A DNA stretch of 64,000 nt. It comes from Bacilli bacterium (GTDB taxonomy: Bacteria > Bacillota_I > Bacilli_A > ML615J-28 > CAG-313). Under the pieces are notes generated by a model. The model saw nothing but the letters and a program-made list of their open reading frames with translations. It did no database searches and was not told where the DNA came from. Every line of letters begins with the position of its first letter. Position 1 is the first letter of the stretch. A program made the translations under genes and the position numbers. The DNA lies in the NCBI GenBank assembly GCA_017501465.1, contig JAFVWY010000009.1, positions 1-64,000 of the forward strand, read 5' to 3'. Shown piece after piece: positions 19,401 through 26,902 of this stretch.

Positions 19401-20695
19401 AATATGATGAGTTAGATGGAAAAATTGATAAGATAATTAATATTTATGGTGATTGGACTGATAAAGAATTTACAATCAATTATTATAACAATAATGATGA
19501 AGTAGAAAAAAAACATTATTTTAATGAATATTATCGAGGTGAAAAACAAAGTGTAGCACTTTATGATGCTTCAACTGATTCAGACTTTAATAAACCTGAA
19601 GAGAATGATACTTATGGATGTATTTATACATTTGATGGTTGGAGCGTTTCTTCTGATCGAACATCGAAAGATTATGAAGCTGGTATAAATTTATCTCCTT
19701 CTGGATCAATAAATTTATACTCGCATTATCTTGAACAATATTTTTATGAAGTAACAATTACTGCTAGTAATGCTACAGTTAAAATTGACGGAGTTGATGT
19801 TAGTAATACTAAAAAAAGATATGAGGTTTCATCACCGACTGAGACCTTAAGTATAACTTATGTTGTAACTACTGATGCTAATGAAAAATTAAGTATATCT
19901 GATACCTCTGGAAATAGCTACAACGGTAGCCCGGGCGGGCAAGCAAGTTCATATACTTTGACTTTAACAGGTAACAAGGGTAGTATTTCTGCAACTGGTA
20001 CAAATAGCTGTATAACTTCTGGTACATTAATTACAATGTATGATGGGACTTTAAAACCTGTAGAAGATGTTACATTAGATGATGTATTACTTGTATACAA
20101 TCATGAAACTGGATCTTATGATTTCGCAAATATCATTTTTATTGAAAACAATGGTTGGAAAAATTATGAAGTTATAAATTTGGTTTTCTCTAATGGGCAA
20201 ACTACTAAAATTATATATGAACATGGCTTCTATGATTTAGATTTAGACGAATATGTATATATAGACTCAAATAATTATAATGATTATATTGGTCATAGTT
20301 TCTATCTTACAGAATATAATAATGGAATATATTTAGATGGTAATGTTACTTTAATTGATGCATATATCACAAATGAATATATAGGTTGCTATTCATTAGT
20401 AACAGTATATCATTTGAATTATTTCACTGACAATTTATTATCAATGCCTGGTGGTATAAGTGGTCTATTTAATATCTTTGAAATGAATGATGATTTAACA
20501 ATTAATCAGGATCAAATGATCGAAGATATTGAAAAATATGGTTTATACACTTATGAAGATTTCAAAGATTATGTTCCATACGAAGTATATGCTGCATTCC
20601 CTGCACCATACTTTAAAGTAGCAGTAGGGAAAGGATATATTACTTGGGAAGGAATCTTAGGATTAATTGATATATACTTAAGTAAAATGGTATAA
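16430..20695 (+). CDS. giant surface protein: MBG-like, beta-helix, InlB repeats, C-terminal Hint domain
   Basis: A 1421-aa protein. The N-terminal signal ends GYSTWIIMYE, the SipW-type G-x-x-x-W pattern. Residues about 45-125 resemble an MBG-type domain (TYNGTEQAPV). A long Gly/Ser/Thr beta-helix-like region follows to about 690. About four degenerate Listeria-Bacteroides repeats lie at 740-1110 (marks: NLYAVW, FKGWYIG, CSSWYVG, YTFDGWSV, NLYSHY). From C1194 a Hint domain begins: NSCITSGTLITMYDGTLKPV, then DVLLVYNHETG, TKIIYEHGFYD and SLVTVYHLNYFTD. That is the order of Hint blocks in bacterial intein-like and pre-toxin Hint domains. No Asn-Cys/Ser splice junction is seen, so autocleavage at or before C1194, perhaps with attachment of the N-part to a nucleophile, is more likely than splicing. 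It is the last gene before a strong terminator. Confidence 0.75.
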   Translation: MKKILFTILACIPLLVFIGYSTWIIMYEVSITPSYFENEFSNYFGVSQSTTYNGTEQAPVQISGEAIDTSLISYQYKKETESEYTDGKPVFAGVYDVIVTIKDQGQCNVKYTINKKQIKLKITTVELNYFSGLTNNLSNSHMANIVPKIDEKIEFVDNKNQAVSTFLDRNKVEWAFTKANAAFTYSSMTNGTHTFSVNDTSSKIPGSTYKIDITLDEEVLDNHEFIGNNYIILKYKSAITNGIYYTIEDAILNQSGKITFMGDSTNANSYIETQFCALSLEQGYPYTNYTNETIDGVIYKTFNVTVPLYVPYNSSDTLTAQSTSSANLVYSALTICSGVNLKFSGGADVYICGMLNGTMPNNGLISHKGVIMNNGRITAESGTYIYSYGHLKGKGDVILKSGSRLIDIMRFYDWPGGSNASSLVSNGFPIIIWNIHSASCNVYIYKGAELYGFTAIEVSLLGYRTAEFCVIGGSSSTGTCLFRPTSSAISTDYILKKGTSENDSINTSIAESNQTLGQRDIIEIHGDYEDNTFKISLSGANFQSSTTKPAPFPFFDITICENSKLNISKSSYAFLAGTSLTVEKNAILNVGSGAYMAFDTYSNGTYGITPYFSGFCKNKNDALLIVNGTVEGTGAIGGKVITKDEGAVISCITKIDTIKIKDGAPGSASIITVATSPYYATGSIGNETGYTPNQKFADQTSTSFISTTLDDNKPVNEREYFFTTPDDVKTFYLYFHDPEEGNEEIGSSKIFVLKTDENGLYKYIITGGEFNTTKLHKDIDYWILSDGSLAKDKILYDGTKYDRENTNEINLYAVWKDHTYTFVYTSGYIDKDSNVVTDVTADTVFENILGTFTISDFINDNLVITTKASYENKIFKGWYIGIDDSIGVQISSISKTNLEKYINETGMDVIPLYCQFSEDTYTIVFSDNHPSLSFSNILVMQDDNLILPDTSTIDTNPDESQYCSSWYVGKEDTSKITLIDNDILTPAKLVQYDELDGKIDKIINIYGDWTDKEFTINYYNNNDEVEKKHYFNEYYRGEKQSVALYDASTDSDFNKPEENDTYGCIYTFDGWSVSSDRTSKDYEAGINLSPSGSINLYSHYLEQYFYEVTITASNATVKIDGVDVSNTKKRYEVSSPTETLSITYVVTTDANEKLSISDTSGNSYNGSPGGQASSYTLTLTGNKGSISATGTNSCITSGTLITMYDGTLKPVEDVTLDDVLLVYNHETGSYDFANIIFIENNGWKNYEVINLVFSNGQTTKIIYEHGFYDLDLDEYVYIDSNNYNDYIGHSFYLTEYNNGIYLDGNVTLIDAYITNEYIGCYSLVTVYHLNYFTDNLLSMPGGISGLFNIFEMNDDLTINQDQMIEDIEKYGLYTYEDFKDYVPYEVYAAFPAPYFKVAVGKGYITWEGILGLIDIYLSKMV

Positions 20696-20701
20696 TATAA
20701 T

Positions 20702-20731
20702 AAAGCACTAGATTTATTCTAGTGCTTTTTT
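20702..20731 (+). terminator. Rho-independent terminator
   Basis: An 11-bp perfect stem (702-712 with 718-728 in the 20-kb line; AAAGCACTAGA), a 5-base loop and a T run. It is the first convincing terminator since 3997, which delimits the 16.5-kb surface-assembly unit. Confidence 0.9.
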
Positions 20732-20753
20732 CAAAATAAATAAACATATTTTA

Positions 20754-20782
20754 TTTACATTGTTTCTAAATTATGATAAAAT
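20754..20782 (+). promoter_or_regulatory. promoter with extended -10
   Basis: TTTACA (20754-20759), a 17-bp spacer, then TAAAAT (20777-20782) preceded by TGA, i.e. an extended -10 TGATAAAAT. It overlaps an in-frame ATG at 20773, which argues against that codon as the start of the next gene. Confidence 0.75.
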
Positions 20783-20799
20783 ATATAGAGGTGAAATAT

Positions 20800-21888
20800 A
20801 TGTACTTAGATAAATTGCATGAATTGATAGTAAGTGGCGTAACAAATGGAGCATTTCCTGGTGCTTGTTATGCTGTAGTTTTAAAAGATAAAGTATATAT
20901 GAACTATTGTGGTTTAAGAGCAAAATATCCAGAAGAAGAATCAAATTCGATAGATACTATTTATGATATGGCAAGTGTTTCAAAAGTTGCGACAACTTCC
21001 ATTTGTCTTTTAAAGTTGATGGAAATGGGTAAAATCAGATTATTTGATAAAGTTAAAGATTATATTCCTGGATTTTTATATGATGATATTTGTATATATC
21101 ATTTAGTAACACATACTAGTGGATTAAAACCTGGATTATCCAATCCTTGGTATATTCAATCAAGTGATGCAGCTTGGTCAATGATAATGAGAGCTCCCGT
21201 TAATTTTCCTGTGGGAACTGACATTGTTTATTCTGATTTAAATTTTATCTTCCTAGGTAGAATTATTGAAATTGTTAGTGGTATGAGTTTAGATGAATTT
21301 GCTAAAAAGTATATATATGAACCACTTGAAATGAAAGATACTTGCTATAATCCCACTGATAAGTTAAGATGTGCTCCAACTGAAGAAAGAAACGATCCAA
21401 TTATTAAAGGGATTGTAAGGGGTAATGTTCATGATGAGACAGCCTATATCTTAGGTGGAGTTGCAGGCCATGCAGGTATGTTTTCAACAATTAGTGATAT
21501 GAGTAATTTCCTTCAAATGATTTTAAATGAAGGGATGTTTAAAGGTAAAAAGATTTTATCAAAAGTTACAGTTGATAAATTATTTACTCCACTTGCTGAA
21601 AAACAAGTTGGTCTATCTACAATGAAGCTAAGAAGAAGTATTGGCTGGATTGTAAATGACTATAATTCTTCAGCTGGTGATTTAACTAGTTCTGAAACTA
21701 TTAACCATACTGGTTTTACAGGAACTAACGTATGGGTTGATAGAAAGAATGAAGTTGCTTTTTGTTTATTGTCTAATAGAGTTCATCCAACGAGAAAGAA
21801 CCTATTACATATGCCATTAAGAGTTAAAATAGCAAACTATATAATGGCTAATCTTGAAGAAATTAAAAAGGAGATAAGAGAATGCTAA
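20800..21888 (+). CDS. serine hydrolase, class C beta-lactamase fold (AmiE/YbbE-like)
   Basis: A 362-aa cytoplasmic enzyme (no signal). The active site has S59-V-S-K62, the SxxK motif, and YSDLNF is the second-motif Tyr. HTGFTGT near the C-terminus corresponds to the KTG-like third motif, with His for Lys as in many esterase/amidase members. In Bacillus subtilis the family member AmiE, encoded with nagZ and namZ, removes peptides from MurNAc; the same gene company here supports an N-acetylmuramyl-L-alanine amidase. An esterase or D-peptidase is possible. ATG 20800 is chosen: AGAGGTG lies 7 bases before it, and the earlier ATG sits inside the -10. Its end overlaps the next gene by 7 bp. Confidence 0.75.
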   Translation: MYLDKLHELIVSGVTNGAFPGACYAVVLKDKVYMNYCGLRAKYPEEESNSIDTIYDMASVSKVATTSICLLKLMEMGKIRLFDKVKDYIPGFLYDDICIYHLVTHTSGLKPGLSNPWYIQSSDAAWSMIMRAPVNFPVGTDIVYSDLNFIFLGRIIEIVSGMSLDEFAKKYIYEPLEMKDTCYNPTDKLRCAPTEERNDPIIKGIVRGNVHDETAYILGGVAGHAGMFSTISDMSNFLQMILNEGMFKGKKILSKVTVDKLFTPLAEKQVGLSTMKLRRSIGWIVNDYNSSAGDLTSSETINHTGFTGTNVWVDRKNEVAFCLLSNRVHPTRKNLLHMPLRVKIANYIMANLEEIKKEIREC

Positions 21889-22868
21889 TAAAGAATTTTA
21901 CAGTAAATGAATTTGGAGAACAAGTTTACAACCTATTTATGAGTGATGTTGTAAGCGAAGGTTTCTATCAAGAATTTGAAAAAGAAGGTTTTTATAATTT
22001 CTTATATAAAAATCCTAACTTTAAAGAAAGTGGTGCGTTTGTTGCAGTTGAAAATGATCAAGTAATTGGTTTTACTTGTGGTTGGATTAGAAAAGAAGAT
22101 GAAGAAGATGTAACTAAACCTGGTTACTTTAATACAATATTTGTTAAAAAAGAATATAGAAGACAATATGTTGCAACTAAATTATTTGAAAAAGTTGTTG
22201 AATGGTTTAAAGCAAATGGTAAAACATTTGTAAGAAGTGTATTCTTAGGTCCATGTAATTGGCCATGGTATGTTCCTGAAACTGATAAGCATAATCACCC
22301 AGGGTTACCTGCTGTTCCAATTAACACACCTTATTATTTCTTCTTAACAAGAAATGATTTCCATGCTCAAGGACATATTGATGCATTCCATTTACCACTA
22401 GCTAAATTTGAAATGAATCCAGATGTTTTAAAGAGAATGGAAGAAAATGAAAAGAAGGGTTTAAAAATTGAAGTATATGATCCAGAAAAACACTATGGTG
22501 TTGAAGAATTCTGTGAAGCAATTAATAACCCTGGCTTTGCTAGAAGTATTAGATATAACTTAAATAGAGAAAAACCATTACCATTCTTAATTGTATCTGA
22601 CAATGGAAGAATGGCAGGCTGGACTGGCCCTATGTATACTGAATCTACTGGCCGTGGGCATTTAGATGGAATCGCAGTAGACCCAGGGGTAAGAGGCGGA
22701 GGACTTGGAAAGAGTCTATTCTGTAGTCTATGCGATTACTCTAAAAAACAAGGATCAAGTTTTATGACATTCTTTACAGGCCTTGAAAACCCTGCAAGAT
22801 ATATATATTTATATGCGGGATTTAGAATCTGTCAAAGTTTTGCTATCATGAAGAAGGAGATTAAATAA
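21882..22868 (+). CDS. tandem-domain GNAT acetyltransferase
   Basis: A 328-aa cytosolic protein with two GNAT folds. The N-terminal one (about 40-130) has the acetyl-CoA region YFNTIFVKKEYRRQYVATKLF. The C-terminal one (about 190-325) has LDGIAVDPGVRGGGLGKSL, a canonical V-x-x-x-x-R-G-x-G-x-G/A loop. Between them is an unusual Pro/Trp/Tyr-rich segment (LGPCNWPWYVPETDKHNHPG, VPINTPYYFF). GNAT proteins of this kind occur beside, or fused to, NagZ glycosidases, so acetylation of an amino sugar or muropeptide fragment is a reasonable guess. The substrate is unproven. Overlap with the serine hydrolase gene and 1-bp spacing to the deacetylase gene imply one operon. Confidence 0.75.
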   Translation: MLIKNFTVNEFGEQVYNLFMSDVVSEGFYQEFEKEGFYNFLYKNPNFKESGAFVAVENDQVIGFTCGWIRKEDEEDVTKPGYFNTIFVKKEYRRQYVATKLFEKVVEWFKANGKTFVRSVFLGPCNWPWYVPETDKHNHPGLPAVPINTPYYFFLTRNDFHAQGHIDAFHLPLAKFEMNPDVLKRMEENEKKGLKIEVYDPEKHYGVEEFCEAINNPGFARSIRYNLNREKPLPFLIVSDNGRMAGWTGPMYTESTGRGHLDGIAVDPGVRGGGLGKSLFCSLCDYSKKQGSSFMTFFTGLENPARYIYLYAGFRICQSFAIMKKEIK

Positions 22869-22869
22869 T

Positions 22870-23571
22870 ATGGAAAATAAACCAAAAGTTATACTTGCTA
22901 TTGGTGGTCATATCGGTGATGCAGAACTTACTGCTGGTGGTGTGATGGCTACTAATGCTGTGATGGGTGGTAAGAACTATACGCTTGCACTTACTGCTGG
23001 TGAAAGAGGAAATCCAGCTCATTTAACAGTTGCAGAATATAGAAAACAAAAGATTGAAGAAGCTAATGCTTTTGCTGAAATGATGAACGGTAAAGCATAT
23101 GTTTTAGAATATTGTGATGGTGAACTTCCAAATAATGAAGAAGTTAGATATCAAGTTGCTAATATTATTAGAGAAGTAAGACCTGATTTAATTATTACTC
23201 ATTGGCATTCTACAATGCATAAAGATCATAATGCAACACACTATATTGTGCCAGATGCTCAATTCTTAGCTAGTGTTGTTGAATGTGATAAGATTCAAGG
23301 AAAACGTCATTATGCACCAATTTATTTTGCTGAAAATTGGGAAGATGATTTAGACTTTAAACCATATGTTTATATTGATATTACACCAGGGTATGAATTA
23401 TGGTGTGAAGCCTTACATAAACATTGGTTTGTAATGAATAGTAAAGACTTTAAATATTATGACTACTATACTTCACTTGCAAGAGTAAGAGGATGTTTAA
23501 ATAAAACTATGTATGCTGAATGCTTTAATATTTATGATAGACAAAAGGTGGTTAAAAGAAGCTTATGGTAA
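22870..23571 (+). CDS. PIG-L/LmbE family N-acetylglucosamine deacetylase
   Basis: A 233-aa zinc-dependent deacetylase without signal peptide. The usual AHPDDxE box appears as GGHIGDAEL (residues about 13-21), keeping the zinc His and the catalytic Asp. The third ligand region is HWHSTMHKDHNATH (about 113-126). These enzymes remove the N-acetyl group from GlcNAc-containing small molecules (BshB, MshB) or sugars. Lying between a GNAT and a GHL10 hydrolase, it may deacetylate a salvaged amino sugar or fragment. A role in bacillithiol synthesis is the main alternative, but no other bsh gene is present. It overlaps the next gene by 7 bp. Confidence 0.8.
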   Translation: MENKPKVILAIGGHIGDAELTAGGVMATNAVMGGKNYTLALTAGERGNPAHLTVAEYRKQKIEEANAFAEMMNGKAYVLEYCDGELPNNEEVRYQVANIIREVRPDLIITHWHSTMHKDHNATHYIVPDAQFLASVVECDKIQGKRHYAPIYFAENWEDDLDFKPYVYIDITPGYELWCEALHKHWFVMNSKDFKYYDYYTSLARVRGCLNKTMYAECFNIYDRQKVVKRSLW

Positions 23572-25937
23572 AAAAGATTTCAAAAATTTTATTAGTTGTA
23601 TTTAGTATATTCCTTACATCTTTTGCAGTTACAAGTACTGCTAGTGAAGAATATGAAAAAGTAGTTTTAAATGGAAAAACAATTAGTTATAACTTTGGTG
23701 GTAGCGCTGTTTATATGCCGGCTGAATACGTGGTTGATTCATATGAAATGAGAGGTGCTTGGGTTGCTACTGTTTGGAATAATGATATGCCTAAACAACA
23801 TGGCACAAGTGAAGCTGCTATTGAAGAGTATAAAAAAGCATATTTAGCTGTTTTAGATACTTTAGAAAAATATAATATGAATACTATATTTTTCCAAATT
23901 AGACCAAATAATGATGCTTTTTATCAATCAGTTCATAACGACTGGAGTGAATTCTTAGTTGGTGCAGGTGTTGATCCAGGATGGGATCCACTTGAATGGA
24001 TGGTTGAAGTAACACACGCCAGAGAAATTAGATTCCAATGTTGGATGAATGCATTTAGAGTTACTGTTGCTGAACAATTAGAAAAAGATGCTATTTATTA
24101 TACTGATGAACAATTAATTTCTACTAAAGCAAAAGCAATAGCAACTCTTGCTGATAATAACTTTGCTAAAAAACACCCTGAACTTGTAGTTATGGGTGAA
24201 AAAGATTCTAAGTTAATTTTAAATCCAGCTGAGCTTCAAGTTCAACAACATATTATTGATACTATTGAAGAAATTATTACTAACTATGATGTAGATGGAT
24301 TCCATTTTGATGATTACTTCTATTTAAGTGGAAGAAGTGCTGATGGTATTGATCCACAACAAAGTAATTTATGTTTTGCTGGTGGAACTGGTTATAAAGA
24401 AAATTTAACTGGCGTTAATACAATGAATGACTTAGGAACATATAGAGATTATCTTGCTGATCCTGAAAAATATGATTTAGAACCTAATTTAAAACTTGGT
24501 GAATTTAGACGTCAAAGTTTAAATAATTTATTTAAAAACATTCGAGCAATGGTAGATAGAGTAAATTCAACTTTAAATAAGTCTGTTGAATTTGGTTCTA
24601 AACCAACAGCAGTATGGCAATCAAATAGTGCTCATTGTGCTGATTCACCTAGTGCATCTCCAGAAGGATCAAATACACATTGTGGTGCTTATAATTCTAA
24701 CTATACATTGTTTGCTGATACAAAATATTGGGTAGAAAATGGATTCGTTGATTGGATTGCTCCTCAAGTATATTATGGTTTTGCTAACAATGAAGCTCCT
24801 TATGCAGATATCGTTAAATGGTGGGCAAGTGTTGTTAATAAGACAAATGAAAAACGTGCATTAGAAGGCAAAGAAAATGTTAAAATGTACGTTGCTCATG
24901 GTATTTATAAATTCCATGAATCAGGAGCAGACTTTGTCGATTCTAATGAAATGGTGTATCAATTAAGATATAATCAACTATTCGATTGTATTAAAGGTAG
25001 TGCTGTGTATGCTTATACTGATTTAGTAGTATTTGAAAATACTGTTCACCAAACAGGTATTGGTAATAAGATGTATGCTTTATGGAAACAAAATCCTGTA
25101 TTACCATTCCCTGAAGGAGAACTTGATTTTGATGACTTAAAAGTTGGTAATGTTACTATTAGAGAAACTGCCGAAAGTGATATGGTTGATGTAACTTTTG
25201 CAAAAGTACCTAATGCTAGTATGTATCAAATTTATTTAGTACCTAAAGGAACTGAAGTTGATTTAAATAATACTAAAGCTAGATATCAAATTGTTAAAGA
25301 TTATCAATACGAAGATGTAGTTAAACTTACTTTAAAAGTTCGTGACCAATATGATTACTATGTACAAGTAGTATCTGATAACTATTATCCATCAACTATC
25401 GCAACTAAACTTGACTTAAATAATGTGAATGAAAATAATGCTCCAACTATTGTTGAAGTTGGTGTTCATAGTCAAGAAATTAATTGTAAGGATTACTTAT
25501 ATATCACTATCCCTTATTCAACTGATGCTGATGGCGATAGCTTAACATATAATATTACTGCAAGTTATGATGGTGTAGATGGACAATTTAAATATTCAGT
25601 ATCTAACATTGTTTATGGTGATGATGCAATTACTTGTGAATATAAAGCCTTTGGTGCTAAAACTGATAACTTTGTTATTAAAGTAGAAATATCTGATGGT
25701 ATTGATACGACTGTTGTTTATAGTAAACCAGTTAAGTTTGTTGATAAAGTAAGTGAACATACACATAAATATGTAGATGGTGTATGTAGTTGTGGAGCAA
25801 CTGATCCTAACTATGTAAAACCAGATACAGGTAATGATGGAAACAAAGGTAATAGTGGTTGTAGTATGGGAGCATATATTATTGCAACTATTTTACCAAT
25901 TGGTATTGCATTTGTGTTCTTAAAGAAAAAACAATAA
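23565..25937 (+). CDS. exported GHL10 (DigH/YngK-type) glycosyl hydrolase with C-terminal anchor
   Basis: A 790-aa surface protein with a signal peptide (about 1-27, TSTASEE). The GHL10/DUF187 TIM barrel (about 60-500) has RGAWVATVWN, IFFQIRPNNDAFY, and the acidic active-site strand VDGFHFDDYFYLSG. Beta-sandwich (FN3-like) domains follow. H732 starts the mini-domain HTHKYVDGVCSCGATDPN, then a Gly/Asn linker and the tail SGCSMG with C766, a hydrophobic stretch and KKK. E. coli DigH of this family cleaves peptide-free (denuded) peptidoglycan glycans. Compared with the two paralogues downstream, the HAWxNPYRV motif reads QCWMNAFRV and the GVSPxxVW region GSKPTAVW, so substrate choice or activity may differ. 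Confidence 0.85.
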   Translation: MVKKISKILLVVFSIFLTSFAVTSTASEEYEKVVLNGKTISYNFGGSAVYMPAEYVVDSYEMRGAWVATVWNNDMPKQHGTSEAAIEEYKKAYLAVLDTLEKYNMNTIFFQIRPNNDAFYQSVHNDWSEFLVGAGVDPGWDPLEWMVEVTHAREIRFQCWMNAFRVTVAEQLEKDAIYYTDEQLISTKAKAIATLADNNFAKKHPELVVMGEKDSKLILNPAELQVQQHIIDTIEEIITNYDVDGFHFDDYFYLSGRSADGIDPQQSNLCFAGGTGYKENLTGVNTMNDLGTYRDYLADPEKYDLEPNLKLGEFRRQSLNNLFKNIRAMVDRVNSTLNKSVEFGSKPTAVWQSNSAHCADSPSASPEGSNTHCGAYNSNYTLFADTKYWVENGFVDWIAPQVYYGFANNEAPYADIVKWWASVVNKTNEKRALEGKENVKMYVAHGIYKFHESGADFVDSNEMVYQLRYNQLFDCIKGSAVYAYTDLVVFENTVHQTGIGNKMYALWKQNPVLPFPEGELDFDDLKVGNVTIRETAESDMVDVTFAKVPNASMYQIYLVPKGTEVDLNNTKARYQIVKDYQYEDVVKLTLKVRDQYDYYVQVVSDNYYPSTIATKLDLNNVNENNAPTIVEVGVHSQEINCKDYLYITIPYSTDADGDSLTYNITASYDGVDGQFKYSVSNIVYGDDAITCEYKAFGAKTDNFVIKVEISDGIDTTVVYSKPVKFVDKVSEHTHKYVDGVCSCGATDPNYVKPDTGNDGNKGNSGCSMGAYIIATILPIGIAFVFLKKKQ

Positions 25938-25942
25938 AGATT

Positions 25943-25975
25943 AAAGGAAGTAGAAATTCTACTTCCTTTTTTTGT
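25943..25975 (+). terminator. Rho-independent terminator
   Basis: An 11-13-bp stem (AAAGGAAGTAG paired with CTACTTCCTTT), an AT loop and a 7-T run directly after the GHL10 stop. Confidence 0.88.
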
Positions 25976-25987
25976 TATTAAATGTAC

Positions 25988-26016
25988 TTGAAAAAAATCA
26001 ATATTTATGTTATACT
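25988..26016 (+). promoter_or_regulatory. promoter of the dipeptidase/GHL10 unit
   Basis: TTGAAA (25988-25993), a 17-bp spacer and TATACT (26011-26016) with TG one base upstream (extended -10). Transcription would start around 26023, after any codon upstream of ATG 26032. Confidence 0.75.
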
Positions 26017-26031
26017 AAAATGGGTGATAAT

Positions 26032-26901
26032 ATGAAAATATATGATAGTCATAGTGATATTTTTTATAATTTAGCTTTTAGAAATGATTTAGATCCTTTT
26101 AAAAAATATCATTTAAGTGACTTAACAAAGGGTAATGTTGTAGGTGGAATTTGGGTAGTATATTCAGATTCTGACTTTGATGTAATTAAAGCATACAAAG
26201 ATGCTATAGAAAAGTTTAAACCATATAAAGATAACTTTGATGTTATATATGGTTTAGAAGGTTTAAGAAATGTTCATACATTAGATGAATTTATAGAGTT
26301 ATATAATATGGGTATTAGACATGCTATGCTTACGTGGAATGAAGAAAACCATTTAGCAACTGGTGTTAAAGGTACTAAAGAAAGAGGCTTAACCGAACTT
26401 GGTAGAGAATTCATTAAATTTATGAATGAACATAATATGATCATTGACGTTTCACATTTAAATGAAAAAAGTTTTTATGAAGTTTTAGAACTAAATCCTA
26501 AAATTCTGATTGCCTCTCATTCTAATGCTTTTGCATTAAGCGATCATCCGAGAAACTTAAAAGATGAACAACTTCTTGCTTTAAAAGCAAAAGGTGGAAT
26601 AGTTGGTGCAGTCGCAGCTAGAAATTTTGTTTCTAAAGATAAGTCAAAACAAAACTGTAAAGGTTTTGCAGAACAAATTAGATATTTAGTAAACATTATG
26701 GGAATTGATCAAGTAATGTTAGGACTTGATATGATGAATTATTTATCTGATTTTAATAATAGTAATCTAGATGACTTACAATCACATGGTGATGTTTCAA
26801 ATCTAGTAATTGCTTTAAGAGAAAATGGTTTTAACGATGAAGAAATCGAAAAAATAACACATCTTAATTATGAAAAATTAAAAGAAAGAGTAGGTAAGTA
26901 G
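26032..26901 (+). CDS. membrane-dipeptidase family (M19) peptidase, cytoplasmic
   Basis: A 289-aa zinc dipeptidase without signal peptide. Metal and active-site motifs of renal dipeptidase are present: IYDSHSD (N-terminal His-x-Asp), YGLEGLRN (bridging Glu region), IDVSHLNE, IASHSNAFALSDHPRN, and LGLDMMNY for the C-terminal Asp. The family cleaves dipeptides, including L,D- and D-amino-acid dipeptides, so here it could split dipeptides from wall stem peptides. ATG 26032 is favoured over the in-frame TTG at 25972 because a good promoter lies between them and GGGTGAT precedes the ATG. The GHL10 gene starts 1 bp after its stop. Confidence 0.87.
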   Translation: MKIYDSHSDIFYNLAFRNDLDPFKKYHLSDLTKGNVVGGIWVVYSDSDFDVIKAYKDAIEKFKPYKDNFDVIYGLEGLRNVHTLDEFIELYNMGIRHAMLTWNEENHLATGVKGTKERGLTELGREFIKFMNEHNMIIDVSHLNEKSFYEVLELNPKILIASHSNAFALSDHPRNLKDEQLLALKAKGGIVGAVAARNFVSKDKSKQNCKGFAEQIRYLVNIMGIDQVMLGLDMMNYLSDFNNSNLDDLQSHGDVSNLVIALRENGFNDEEIEKITHLNYEKLKERVGK

Positions 26902-26902
26902 T

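Noticed and set aside
19994-20695. A splicing intein in the 1421-aa protein
   Set aside because: There is no C-terminal His-Asn followed by Cys/Ser/Thr with a host extein; the domain sits at the protein's end. Autocleavage remains possible.
20773-20799. Upstream ATG of the serine hydrolase gene
   Set aside because: It lies within the promoter -10 region and lacks a ribosome site; ATG 20800 has AGAGGTG at good spacing.
25972-26031. N-terminal extension of the dipeptidase
   Set aside because: A well-spaced promoter and the ribosome site lie inside it, so it would not be transcribed as coding sequence.
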